Assembly (NCBI RefSeq): GCF_003268635.1
Contig: NZ_CP029639.1
Coordinates: forward strand, 3,917,501 to 3,981,500
DNA length: 64,000 bases
Direction of reading: 5' to 3'
From: Paenibacillus sp. DCT19
GTDB taxonomy: Bacteria > Bacillota > Bacilli > Paenibacillales > Paenibacillaceae
Shown in pieces: positions 16,720 through 25,593 of this stretch; the stretch's first letter is position 1; each line of letters starts with the position of its first letter. The position numbers and the translations under genes were made by a program. Under the pieces are notes generated by a model. That model saw nothing but the letters and a program-made list of their open reading frames with translations. It was not told the DNA's origin and made no database searches.

Positions 16720-18171
16720 TTATTTTGGCATAACAATGGTGAAGATGGTTGTTTCCCGTCCGCGCTGAGACAACGTTAGATGGCCTCCCATTTTCTCTGT
16801 ATTCCGTTTGGCTATAGCGAGCCCGAGTCCAGTTCCACCCGTTCCCGATCTCGCTGCATCCCCTCGAACAAAAGGATCAAATATCGTTGCCCATAATTCC
16901 TGAGGTATACCTACCCCGGTATCAGCGACTTCAATGGACACATACGTTTCCTGTGGGATCAGCTCTACACGTAATTCTGTACCTCTTGGATTATATGCAA
17001 GTGCATTGGTAATCAAGTTCTGAATGACTCGGGATAACAGCTCCGGATCATATCTGGCATAGATCTCTTCATCTGGCACAAGAACATGTAGCACAAACTG
17101 GTTTTGTTCTATTTCTCCATACGTATCGGCCATGACCTCTCGCACAAATTCTCCAATTTCCCGCTGCTTGATGCTCATATGGAAGTCGGGTGAATCAACC
17201 TTAAGCAGTTCCAGCATATTTTGGATCATTCGCGCAACTTGTACAGATTTATTATGGATGTAGCCTAGATACCGTTGCTGTCTCTCTGCATCCCCAACTC
17301 GACCCTCGACCAGCGCCTGAGCATAACCTTGAATAGACGTAATCGGTGTCTTGAGATCATGGGATAGATCCACAATGAGTCGCTGCTTGCTCTCTTCCGC
17401 GTAACGTTTCTCGGCTGACGTCTTCTCAATCACATCTGCCATGAAGTTAAAGGTCTCACCAATCTGCACAAACTCCTTCTCGGCCGAGATGGACATACGC
17501 GTACTGTAATTCCCCCGAATCATTTGGGTAAGCCCCAGCGATAACACTCGAAGTGGTTTCTTAATTCGCTTGGCGACCCAATAACTGTATACAATCGTTA
17601 GTACTAGCAGAAGTCCAATACCTACCAAGATGTAAAATGGCAAGGGATGCTTCAGATTCGTAATCAGTTGGTTATCATTCATCCGAATGCTTACCAGATC
17701 CCGTGGAAGTTTGAGTAAAAGGTACTTAGCTTCTCCCTCTGCTACGAACGGGGAAATGGAATAATAATAGGACTGGTCGCTGCGATTTTCTAACTTGGCA
17801 AATAACTCGGACTCCGTGTACTGGTTAATGGCGTCCTTTTTATTGCCTACTGAACTTACAACGAAGCGATCTGCATTCAAAATCTCTAACCAACCACCGC
17901 TATCCTCCAGTCGCTGCGTTTCGATATTGGATGTAACTCCCGTACCTTCCTGATTTCTTGCCTTCTCCAGTTCAGCCACATACACATGCGCTTCTACATT
18001 CAGATCGGGATCGACGATATGGTCAGAGATGCGAAAATCAACGACATCAAGGGATACGATAATATATACAACCAGTACGAGTAACAGCAAAAAGAAGTTG
18101 AATAACAGAAAGTCCAGTGTCAGGGACGTATGCAGCGGTCTCTTTTCTCTAGTTTTCCATAGGCGCTTCAA
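16720..18171 (-). CDS. Sensor histidine kinase (HAMP, HisKA, HATPase)
   Basis: A 483-residue membrane kinase. There are two transmembrane segments (about residues 22-45 and 180-200) bracketing an extracytoplasmic sensor of roughly 135 residues. A HAMP linker follows (205-260), then the phospho-acceptor SHDLKTPITSIQGYAQ (His near 270), the N box LITNALAYNP, and the G boxes ADTGVGIP and GTGGTGLGLAIAK. Its start overlaps the response-regulator gene by 23 bases, so the two are translationally coupled. The resemblance is to VanS/YkoH-like kinases; the stimulus is unknown. Confidence 0.93.
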   Translation of the reverse strand: MKRLWKTREKRPLHTSLTLDFLLFNFFLLLLVLVVYIIVSLDVVDFRISDHIVDPDLNVEAHVYVAELEKARNQEGTGVTSNIETQRLEDSGGWLEILNADRFVVSSVGNKKDAINQYTESELFAKLENRSDQSYYYSISPFVAEGEAKYLLLKLPRDLVSIRMNDNQLITNLKHPLPFYILVGIGLLLVLTIVYSYWVAKRIKKPLRVLSLGLTQMIRGNYSTRMSISAEKEFVQIGETFNFMADVIEKTSAEKRYAEESKQRLIVDLSHDLKTPITSIQGYAQALVEGRVGDAERQQRYLGYIHNKSVQVARMIQNMLELLKVDSPDFHMSIKQREIGEFVREVMADTYGEIEQNQFVLHVLVPDEEIYARYDPELLSRVIQNLITNALAYNPRGTELRVELIPQETYVSIEVADTGVGIPQELWATIFDPFVRGDAARSGTGGTGLGLAIAKRNTEKMGGHLTLSQRGRETTIFTIVMPK

Positions 18172-18856
18172 TTTTGTATCCTAATCCCCTTATCGTTTTC
18201 AAATATTCAGGTTGTCTGGAATCACGCTCAATCTTCTCCCGAATGTTGCTGATATGTACCATAATGGTACTGTCTTCATGAGCATAATAATCCCCCCACA
18301 CAGCTTCGTAGATTTTTTTGCGGGTAAATACTCTGCCCGGTTGCTCCAACAGTAGATCCACAATTTTGTATTCTGTTGAGGTCAACGTCACAGGTCGTCC
18401 CGAGCGATACAGCATACATTTGGAACGATCAAGCGATAGCTCACCAAGCGTGCGGGTTGCCTCTTGAGGTGCCGAGACTTCCATTGCATCGAATTGGTTG
18501 ACCCGTCTTAACAAAGCCTCTACTCTAGCGACAATCTCAAGTGGGTTGAATGGTTTGGATATGTAATCATCAGCCCCTAGTCCAAGTCCCAAAATTTTAT
18601 CATGATCCTGACTCTTCGCAGACAAAAATAACACTGGCATATGATACGTAGCCCGGATCTGTTTGATCAACTGAAGACCATCCATTACAGGCATCATAAT
18701 GTCCAAAATAACCAGATCAATTGGGGTGGATTGTATACGCTGTAATGCTTCCTCTCCATTGGCAGCGGTTAGAATGTTGTAGTCTTTCTCCAAATACAGC
18801 TGAAGCAGTTCCACAATTTCGGGTTCGTCATCTGCAATCAACAATGTGTACCTCAT
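18149..18856 (-). CDS. OmpR-family response regulator
   Basis: A 235-residue regulator. The receiver domain (1-115) has the acidic pair DDEPE, the phospho-acceptor Asp in VILDIMMPVMDG, and the conserved Lys in DDYISKPFNPLE. The winged-helix DNA-binding domain (130-230) ends in YLKTIRGLGYKIEAP. It precedes and overlaps its cognate kinase gene. An inverted repeat element sits about 40 bases upstream of the start and may influence its promoter. Target genes are not evident from the neighbourhood. Confidence 0.94.
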   Translation of the reverse strand: MRYTLLIADDEPEIVELLQLYLEKDYNILTAANGEEALQRIQSTPIDLVILDIMMPVMDGLQLIKQIRATYHMPVLFLSAKSQDHDKILGLGLGADDYISKPFNPLEIVARVEALLRRVNQFDAMEVSAPQEATRTLGELSLDRSKCMLYRSGRPVTLTSTEYKIVDLLLEQPGRVFTRKKIYEAVWGDYYAHEDSTIMVHISNIREKIERDSRQPEYLKTIRGLGYKIEAPMEN

Positions 18857-18896
18857 ACGTTCCCTCTCATTTCAGTGTTAAGTTAGAATATTTACA

Positions 18897-19035
18897 CTGA
18901 CCACTGCGATGACAGAACAACATTCCGATCGCTGTTATCCCCAGATTTTTTTGATTCCCTTTTATAAAAGGGAAAATCCGGGGATAAAGGCGAACGCTCC
19001 GCTTCTTCATGTTATTTCTGTCCTCTCCGTTCACG
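18897..19035. repeat. Long imperfect inverted repeat, intergenic
   Basis: A 139-bp imperfect inverted repeat. Its left arm (GATGACAGAACAACAT, CGATCGC, TTATCCCC-GATTTT, TCCCTTTTA) pairs with a right arm carrying AAAGGGAAAATC, GGGGATAA, GCG and ATGTTATTTCTGTC. The core stem is CCCC-GATTTT against AAAATC-GGGG. A close copy of the first 34 bases recurs at 63454-63487, so it is a dispersed element. It lies upstream of the response regulator. Confidence 0.6.
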
Positions 19036-19127
19036 TGTAAATGTTTATATAGAGATTTTTAGTTATACCTACACTATAACCTACGTCTCTTAATACAACC
19101 TAAACCCTTTCTAAAGATAATCTAAAT

Positions 19128-19155
19128 AAAACGCCCAGGTTCGTAAACCCAGGCG
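19128..19155 (-). terminator. Terminator of the HpaB-type gene
   Basis: On the minus strand CGCCTGGGTT and AACCTGGGCG pair over 10 positions with two G-U wobbles, and TTTTATTT follows. Confidence 0.75.
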
Positions 19156-19227
19156 GTTGAATTGTACTCTACGATGTGACCTACTTCAAACGATATCGTA
19201 AGCAAAGTCACAAGTTAGGACGTTATA

Positions 19228-20664
19228 TTATGCTTTCAGCCAAGGCTTAACCCGATCTACCAAGTGCTGCTTGTCATATTGTATATACTGATTCGCTCGG
19301 TTGCGGAGTGGATCACCTGCATAGAAGCGCTCATATAGATCATGTCTGGCACCCAGCGGACTGCCCGTAAGCTCCCAAGCCAGTTGAAAGAGCCTTGTTT
19401 TCTCCTGTGCCGATATCGTCACACCACCTAAATACTGATGGATCATATGTTCCAAGGGCTGGTTTGTACCCGGCATTCCGGATGGAATCTGAATAAGTCC
19501 ACCTGCAGCGATCGTTTTCAAAATTTCGATGGATCGTGGATAATAACGATTGCCCAAGTTCCTTGCCGTTTCAATATACTTAAATTCAGGGAGCCAATTA
19601 CCGTACCTATCTGGCTTGGCTTTGGCTTCCGCAGCAATAATCAATCCCTCAATCGTTTGCATCTGGCTGATCATTTCTCCCAATTGCTCTTGCACATTAA
19701 GGAAGGAGTCTACACCAATTTCTTGGGCAATGGAGGAGGTGATGGCTGTAACGAACTCTAGTTTGGAATACAGACGAATGACACTTTGATGGTAGGCTAG
19801 ACTGGAGGAAGCTACATTGCAACGAATCTGCCATACCGCTTCTGGATTATGGTGGAGTAACACACGTTCCCAAGGAACCAGCACATCTTCAAAAAATAAG
19901 ACCGCATCCATCTCATCATATTGATGACTTAATGGGTGTGAAGACTGTTGAGCCGTCGCAGCGAACGATTCTCTGCATAATACGTGCAAGCCGGGGCTGT
20001 TCAAAGGTACAATCATCATGTGAGCCAGCTCTGGCTTATCTCCGGGAATACGTTGTACAGGATAAATAAGGATATCGTCGGCATACGGAGCCGCAGTTGC
20101 AATCATCTTTGCCCCCCGGATCACAACACCCTCTTCATTCTTACGTACAATACGTAGCATCGCATCTTCATCTTCGCCTATTGGTAAAGAACGATTCATC
20201 TGTGGATCACGCTGTACAATCGTCAGGAACAGATCATGTCGCTTCGCTTCTTCGTAATACTTGGATATTTTGTCCGCGTAATAGGTATCATGGTTCCCCA
20301 TGGCATCGCGAGTTGCGTACCACCCCGTCAGACGTGAGCGTGCATAATCGGATAATCGACTCATGACGCCATACGTCCGTTCAGACCACAACCGAAATGC
20401 ACCAGCACGATGCTCAAGGTCTTCCCTACAATGCGGCACTTGAAAGGCTCGATGCACATACCCACCGATGTGCTCATCCCAATAAGCTATGGTATCTCTT
20501 GATTCCGGTTCATCCGCCAGATTGAATAAACCTTCAATGGTCTGTAATGTACCTTGGAACGCAGAGTGACTAGTTACATTAATCTGCTCACCATCTAACC
20601 ATACGTTACGTTCATCATTGAGTCGGTGTATGTAAGCTTGTCCACGAGACATCGTTATGCTCAA
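19228..20664 (-). CDS. 4-hydroxyphenylacetate 3-monooxygenase family, large (HpaB-type) component
   Basis: A 478-residue FADH2-dependent aromatic hydroxylase of the HpaB/YoaI type. The acyl-CoA-dehydrogenase-like fold is recognisable from the N-terminal RGQAYIHRLNDERNVWLDGE, the central RNEEGVVIRGAKMIATAAPYADDILIYP, the VLFFEDVLVPWERVLL strand, and the C-terminal IPSGMPGTNQPLEHMIHQYLGG. Such enzymes need a separate flavin reductase (HpaC), which is not present nearby. Substrates are 4-hydroxyphenylacetate or related phenols; which one is unresolved. The gene is isolated between hairpins. Confidence 0.9.
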   Translation of the reverse strand: MSITMSRGQAYIHRLNDERNVWLDGEQINVTSHSAFQGTLQTIEGLFNLADEPESRDTIAYWDEHIGGYVHRAFQVPHCREDLEHRAGAFRLWSERTYGVMSRLSDYARSRLTGWYATRDAMGNHDTYYADKISKYYEEAKRHDLFLTIVQRDPQMNRSLPIGEDEDAMLRIVRKNEEGVVIRGAKMIATAAPYADDILIYPVQRIPGDKPELAHMMIVPLNSPGLHVLCRESFAATAQQSSHPLSHQYDEMDAVLFFEDVLVPWERVLLHHNPEAVWQIRCNVASSSLAYHQSVIRLYSKLEFVTAITSSIAQEIGVDSFLNVQEQLGEMISQMQTIEGLIIAAEAKAKPDRYGNWLPEFKYIETARNLGNRYYPRSIEILKTIAAGGLIQIPSGMPGTNQPLEHMIHQYLGGVTISAQEKTRLFQLAWELTGSPLGARHDLYERFYAGDPLRNRANQYIQYDKQHLVDRVKPWLKA

Positions 20665-20756
20665 GCTAAATCCTCCTTCAAAGGAATCGTTCTATCCCTT
20701 CTCAAATGATACATTATGTATCTAAGAAAATAGTACTTCGCTTTGCTCATGAAAGT

Positions 20757-20790
20757 CAACCAACACCAAACGCAGGTCTGGTGTTGGTTG
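20757..20790 (-). terminator. Hairpin after the Bce-type permease gene
   Basis: CAACCAACACCA (20757-20768) and TGGTGTTGGTTG (20779-20790) form a perfect 12-bp stem with a 10-base loop. No T-run follows on either strand, so it may stop transcription weakly or protect the 3' end of the Bce-type mRNA. Confidence 0.65.
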
Positions 20791-20863
20791 TGAAGATGTT
20801 ACATATGTGTCGTTATACATTAGGCGGTAAAAGATGTCCATAAGCGAGATTTAAGACATTCAC

Positions 20864-22819
20864 CTAGGCCAACTTTGTATACATGTTGCGTAGATAACGC
20901 CAGCGTACAAGTACAAAGTATAGAACTTGCATGGAAGCGAACACCAAGAAAATTCGAAGTGTATATCCCATCACGGAGAAATCGACCAATTGTTGCAGTG
21001 CGATAAAAGCGACGGAGCTGTGAATAATCGCAACCAGAATTGGCAGGAAAAACATTAGTAAGAGTTGACGTGTAACCATTCGTCGAAGCTCCGGGCGACT
21101 CAATCCCATTTTGCCAATCATACGATATTGCTCTTCATCCCGCTCCAGATCAGCATAAAGGCGGAAATACGTGAAGCTTGCAGCAAAAGTAAAGAATACG
21201 ATGCCGATCAAGCCGCTCAGAATAAGAATGATCCCATTCGTCTGCTTCGAATTCAGCCAATCTACAACAAGAGCACTAACCGAGAAGTAACCGTGCTCCA
21301 GCGGCTCTGATCTAATGGATTCAATGAGTTCCGGCGCGAAGCTACGTGTGCCCATCCAATCGGTAACGACAAACTGGGTTGTGCGGTTAGAGTAGAACGT
21401 TTCATCCAGATTCGCTTCTTCAAAATAGGCCAGCTTGACCTTGTCAAACAACTCATCGGAAACGACATACAGACTCATTTCATACTCTACAGGAATCACG
21501 ATTTCGGTACCTGGGGCAACTAATTGAACCTGCTCGCGCTGGTCTTCCACTTCTAAACTTGTTTCCGTTGATGAGAAACCTTGATCAATCTGTGCACGCA
21601 ATTTTTTACGCTCCGTTAGATTGCCTGGAGTTAGAAATGCCTCATCCTGCTTCAGTGTTCGCTCTTCGTAACCAAGTGCCTTGGCTAGATGATTGTATTG
21701 ACTTAATTTAATCAGATTACCGTTATTATTCTCATAAAGGGTTTCATAACTACCTCTGACATAAGGTACTTCATGTTCAATTAATGACTCCTCAATCTGA
21801 TTAAGCTGCTTCTCAGCCACATCGGTATCCCATGAATTCATATATGTGAATGCATATGGATTCGTCATGGACGACAGACCCGGATCAGCAATAGCTAACA
21901 TGGTTCCAATGCCTGTGAAGGACGAAGCCGAGATGACACTCACCATAAAGAACATAATGGCATTATCTTTCATCCGATAGGTAAGCTCGGATAGGAAAAG
22001 TAAATTCGTTTTGCGGAAAAATAGACGTTGATTGCGTTTGAGTGCCCGAATGGTATACACACTAAGTTGGGTAAACAGCAAGTACGTACCTACAATAACG
22101 AATAGGACACTTCCAAACAGTATCGGAAACGAATACGACCCCCATACAAAAGTGAACACGCCCGCATAGCCTCCACCGATCATAGCCACGGACAACCATG
22201 CCAGCATGCGAGAAGCCTTCGGTTCTGGTTTTGGTTTTTCCTCTGATTTGACAAGGTCAATCAGTGTCCCTTTGCGAATAAGCAGCGATGAAGATAAGGC
22301 AATGACCACGAACAACAATAGAAATGCACCCATCGTAAGTGCCATACCTTTCAAGGGTAAATAGAAACGCAAACCATTTTCCACAGCTAACATAGAGCTA
22401 CAGATCAGTAAAATCAACTTGCCGAAGATGAGACCTAATCCAATTCCTGTGATGATGGCGGCAAGGCCGATACACATGTTTTCCATAAATAAAAGTCGAT
22501 TCATCTGCTTGCGCGTCATGCCCAGGATCAGGAAAATACCAAATTCCTTTTTGCGTGTTTTGAGAAATGAACCAACGGAGTACAACAAGAATAGAAATGA
22601 GAAGATAAATATAATGAACTCAGCAATAACAAACCCTTGATTGGCAAGCGATGTGACTGTTTCACTTGAGCCCTTCAACCCTTCACTTAGATCAGGGTGA
22701 AATAATAACAAGGCATAGATAAAAAAGATCATGACAGAGAATGTACTGCTCAAGAAATGAGCCAGATAGATTCTTTTGTTCCGAACGACATTATTAATAG
22801 CGAACTGGCGAAAATTCAT
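20864..22819 (-). CDS. Bce-type ABC transporter permease (FtsX fold)
   Basis: A 651-residue permease with the ten-segment BceB/YtsD/YvcS layout. The N-terminal segment is MNFRQFAINNVVRNKRIYLAHFLSS-like, three helices follow, and a large extracytoplasmic domain of about 200 residues lies between helices VII and VIII (roughly residues 320-530). That domain is the sensing and substrate-binding part in Bce modules. It overlaps the ATPase gene by 26 bases. With the ATPase and upstream kinase and regulator it forms a complete antimicrobial-peptide sensing and detoxification system. The specific peptide (bacitracin-like, nisin-like or other) cannot be told from sequence. Confidence 0.93.
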   Translation of the reverse strand: MNFRQFAINNVVRNKRIYLAHFLSSTFSVMIFFIYALLLFHPDLSEGLKGSSETVTSLANQGFVIAEFIIFIFSFLFLLYSVGSFLKTRKKEFGIFLILGMTRKQMNRLLFMENMCIGLAAIITGIGLGLIFGKLILLICSSMLAVENGLRFYLPLKGMALTMGAFLLLFVVIALSSSLLIRKGTLIDLVKSEEKPKPEPKASRMLAWLSVAMIGGGYAGVFTFVWGSYSFPILFGSVLFVIVGTYLLFTQLSVYTIRALKRNQRLFFRKTNLLFLSELTYRMKDNAIMFFMVSVISASSFTGIGTMLAIADPGLSSMTNPYAFTYMNSWDTDVAEKQLNQIEESLIEHEVPYVRGSYETLYENNNGNLIKLSQYNHLAKALGYEERTLKQDEAFLTPGNLTERKKLRAQIDQGFSSTETSLEVEDQREQVQLVAPGTEIVIPVEYEMSLYVVSDELFDKVKLAYFEEANLDETFYSNRTTQFVVTDWMGTRSFAPELIESIRSEPLEHGYFSVSALVVDWLNSKQTNGIILILSGLIGIVFFTFAASFTYFRLYADLERDEEQYRMIGKMGLSRPELRRMVTRQLLLMFFLPILVAIIHSSVAFIALQQLVDFSVMGYTLRIFLVFASMQVLYFVLVRWRYLRNMYTKLA

Positions 22820-23564
22820 GTCCTGACCCTCCCATTAGGGATAAAACATTAATAATCTTTTGGTAAAAAGCCGCTCGATTATCGCCGTAATGTATTTCGT
22901 TGTACAACTTGCCGTCTTTGATAAATACAACCCGACTACAGTAGCTCGCCGCCACCGCATCATGAGTAACCAGCAGCATCGTCGCTTGATCCTCCCGATT
23001 GCGCTGCTCTAACATTTCCATCACGTCTCGCGCAGCCTTAGAATCTAAATTCCCTGTCGGTTCATCAGCCAGAATCAGTTTGGGTGCATGGACTAGCGCT
23101 CGTGCAATGGCCGTCCGTTGCGCTTGACCACCAGAGATTTCATATGTGCGCTTGTCCAAAATCGCCGTAATCCCCAGCTTCTCTGCAAGTCGTTCCACTC
23201 GTTCATTCATCTCATGAAGGGCAACGCCATCCAGCGTAAGTGGCAATACAATATTCTCCTTCACGGTTAGGGTGTTCAATAAATTAAAGGATTGAAAAAC
23301 AAATCCTAATTGTCTACGCCTAAACAAAGCGAGCTCGTCGTGCCCCAGTTGAAACGGGTTCTGCCCTGCAATCCGAAGCTCCCCTGATGTAGGATGATCA
23401 ATCGTGGAGATCATGTTCAGCAGCGTTGTTTTCCCACTACCCGATGGCCCCATGATACCTACAAACTCGCCTTCTTGAATACTTAAATCGATACCTGATA
23501 ATGCTTCATGTGAGACAATCCCTTTATAAATTTTGCTAATCTGTTGCACTGAACATATTTCCAT
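22794..23564 (-). CDS. Bce-type ABC transporter ATP-binding protein
   Basis: A 256-residue MacB/Bce-type ATPase from the preferred ATG. It has Walker A GPSGSGKTT, Q-loop FQSFNLL, signature ISGGQAQRTAIARAL, Walker B LILADEPTGNLD and H-loop VTHD. The frame stays open 32 codons further upstream (to 23660), but AAGAGGAG sits ten bases before the ATG at 23564, and the length from there matches the family. It is co-translated with the permease (26-base overlap). A Bce-regulator box lies about 150 bases upstream. Confidence 0.93.
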   Translation of the reverse strand: MEICSVQQISKIYKGIVSHEALSGIDLSIQEGEFVGIMGPSGSGKTTLLNMISTIDHPTSGELRIAGQNPFQLGHDELALFRRRQLGFVFQSFNLLNTLTVKENIVLPLTLDGVALHEMNERVERLAEKLGITAILDKRTYEISGGQAQRTAIARALVHAPKLILADEPTGNLDSKAARDVMEMLEQRNREDQATMLLVTHDAVAASYCSRVVFIKDGKLYNEIHYGDNRAAFYQKIINVLSLMGGSGHEFSPVRY

Positions 23565-23712
23565 CAGATAACCACTCCTCTTAACCTGTATCTCATTACG
23601 TTGGATTAAGCATGTTGAATGTTCATTCCATTCCATAGCTCTTTCCTTCAACTTATACATTCAGTCTATCTGAATCGCTGTTTTTCTCCTATGGCTTAAC
23701 CTTTCATCTACA

Positions 23713-23726
23713 TGACAATAATGTAA
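23713..23726 (-). promoter_or_regulatory. BceR-type operator upstream of the transporter genes
   Basis: TGACA-ATAA-TGTAA (TTACATTATTGTCA on the minus strand) matches the published TNACA-N4-TGTAA consensus for Bce-type response regulators. It lies in the 252-bp gap between the kinase and ATPase genes, the expected place for a peptide-inducible transporter promoter. Confidence 0.7.
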
Positions 23727-23768
23727 GGTTACGGTTCAATGTCGTCACTACCAGAAAATAAAACAGAG

Positions 23769-23807
23769 AAAGACGCCGTTCTCTCTCAAAAAGTTTCGGA
23801 CGTCTTT
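23769..23807 (-). terminator. Terminator after the Bce-type kinase gene
   Basis: AAAGACGCCG (23769-23778) pairs with CGGACGTCTTT (23797-23807), with a one-base mismatch. On the minus strand the stem is followed by CTCTGTTTTATTTT. It separates the regulator-kinase transcript from the transporter transcript. Confidence 0.7.
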
Positions 23808-23816
23808 TCATTTCGC

Positions 23817-24800
23817 TCATGTATTAAAACTAATTTTCACCGTTGTACCTTCGCCTTGAACAGACTGCAACTCAATCTGATGATTCATTTGAGTCAGCAC
23901 TTCCTTCACGATATATAACCCCATACCCGTGGATTCTTTGAAATGTCGGCCATTCTCTCCTGTAAAGAAAGGCTGGAATACGCGCTTAAGATCTGCGGTG
24001 GGGATACCCACTCCATGATCTTGTACTTCAAGAATGATTGCGCGTTCGCTCTCATAACACCGTACATATATCTTCTGCCCATTGCCCGTGGAATACTGAA
24101 TCGCATTGGATAATAGCTGGACAAGAACGAACCGTATCCATTTGGCATCAGATTGTACCATGATCGAAGGATCAATCTCTAATTCCGGATAGACATGATT
24201 ACGAATGAAGAAACGCTTCAGCTCGTGAATCGCAGCTTCCCCCGCCGCTTTAAGCGACACCGGTTCTACTGTAAAATCCTGTTCAAATGTTTCCAGACGT
24301 GCAACGTACAGGACATTTTCCAGACTGCGCCTCATCTGATCCGCTTCCTCCCGAATACTTCTGAGACGTGGATCATCATCCTCGTGATCCTGGATCGTTA
24401 ATTCAATGACAGACAACGGAGTTTTCATCTGATGAATCCATTGGTTCATAAATGTTAAGTATTCCTGCTTACGCTTTTCCATTCGGTGCAAATCCGTGTG
24501 GTAATGACTATATTGTGAATCCAGCAGTTTAGCCAAAGCTTCTGACAAAGGTACCGATTCAGAAAGTGGAGTGAACTCTTTTAACGAATTCATCTGATGA
24601 GACAACCGAGTGTAAAATGCACGATGAGACATATAACGATACGTTAAATAACCAATGTACACGATGAGACCAAGAAATACGGCATATGCTGCGGTCAACC
24701 AGTGATCATAACCATCGTACCAGAATACCGCCACCACAGTGAGTAACATCCCCACTACCCAACAGGTTAACGCAATATGTTCTTTAATAAATAATTTCAT
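23817..24800 (-). CDS. Bce-type (intramembrane-sensing) histidine kinase
   Basis: A 327-residue kinase with two N-terminal transmembrane helices (about residues 8-25 and 30-52) and almost no extracytoplasmic loop, the hallmark of BceS-like kinases that sense through their transporter. The phospho-acceptor is in FMNQWIHQMKTPLSVIELT, the N box in LLSNAIQYSTGN, and the G boxes in DHGVGIP and STGMGLYIVKEV. The ATG at 24800 overlaps the regulator stop codon as ATGA, so the pair is translationally coupled. A start 7 codons upstream is possible but lacks a better ribosome site. Confidence 0.93.
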   Translation of the reverse strand: MKLFIKEHIALTCWVVGMLLTVVAVFWYDGYDHWLTAAYAVFLGLIVYIGYLTYRYMSHRAFYTRLSHQMNSLKEFTPLSESVPLSEALAKLLDSQYSHYHTDLHRMEKRKQEYLTFMNQWIHQMKTPLSVIELTIQDHEDDDPRLRSIREEADQMRRSLENVLYVARLETFEQDFTVEPVSLKAAGEAAIHELKRFFIRNHVYPELEIDPSIMVQSDAKWIRFVLVQLLSNAIQYSTGNGQKIYVRCYESERAIILEVQDHGVGIPTADLKRVFQPFFTGENGRHFKESTGMGLYIVKEVLTQMNHQIELQSVQGEGTTVKISFNT

Positions 24801-25513
24801 GGTTGTGCGATGTCTTTCCAATTACTATTCAGCCGATAACCCGACCCACGTACCGTTTCCAACGCATCCGTAATGCCAAGCTCATTCAATCGCTTCCGTA
24901 CACGGGTAACATTAACGCTAAGCGTATTATCATCTACGAAGGAATCGTCCCATAGCTTCTCCAAGATCGTCTCTCTGCTGACTAATTTTGGACTACGGCG
25001 CAATAACGTTTCGAGCAATATCGTCTCCTTCTTCGTCAATTGTACCTTCTGTTCACCTAACTGCATCTCCATGCTTTCTAAGAAAATCGTTAAACCGTGC
25101 AACTCCACTTTGCGTTCCTCATGGCGTGTAGCGTAATCCCCATACACCCGTCGAAGCTGGCTTCGAATCTTAGCCATTACAATCTCATGCTCGAATGGCT
25201 TCGTAATATAATCGTCAGCACCATTCTCTAGTGCCATCACCTGATCCATCTTGCCACTCCGCGCAGAGATAAACAGGATCGGACACGTAGAGAGCGAACG
25301 GATCTGCCGACACCAGTAATATCCATCATAGCTCGGCAAGTTAATATCCATTAGGACAATATGAGGTTGAAGCAGCTCAAACTGCGGGAGCACCTGTTCG
25401 AAATCCTCAGCGATGACTGCCCTATCTCCATAGCGCTCAATATGAGATTTCAGCAGACCGGCGATTTTGGGATCATCTTCAATTATTAATACCGTATACA
25501 TATTGGGCATCAC
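24797..25513 (-). CDS. Bce-type OmpR-family response regulator
   Basis: A 238-residue regulator. The receiver domain has the acidic pair EDDPK, the phospho-acceptor in IVLMDINLPSYDGYYWCRQIR (the DGYYWCR stretch is typical of Bce regulators), and DDYITKPFEHEIV. The DNA-binding domain ends in LETVRGSGYRLN. It is first in the regulator-kinase operon. Its likely target is the TTACA-N4-TGTCA box at 23713, upstream of the transporter genes. Confidence 0.94.
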   Translation of the reverse strand: MMPNMYTVLIIEDDPKIAGLLKSHIERYGDRAVIAEDFEQVLPQFELLQPHIVLMDINLPSYDGYYWCRQIRSLSTCPILFISARSGKMDQVMALENGADDYITKPFEHEIVMAKIRSQLRRVYGDYATRHEERKVELHGLTIFLESMEMQLGEQKVQLTKKETILLETLLRRSPKLVSRETILEKLWDDSFVDDNTLSVNVTRVRKRLNELGITDALETVRGSGYRLNSNWKDIAQP

Positions 25514-25540
25514 CTCTAACCAGTAATCAAATTATGAATA

Positions 25541-25572
25541 GGAAAGGGCTTATTGTGATCACTGCCCTTTCC
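25541..25572 (-). terminator. Terminator candidate of the NagZ-like gene
   Basis: GGAAAGGGC (25541-25549) and GCCCTTTCC (25564-25572) form a perfect 9-bp stem. The T-tract on the minus strand is weak (TATTCATAATTT). Confidence 0.6.
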
Positions 25573-25593
25573 TTGTCTAATGTAAGCTTAGCT

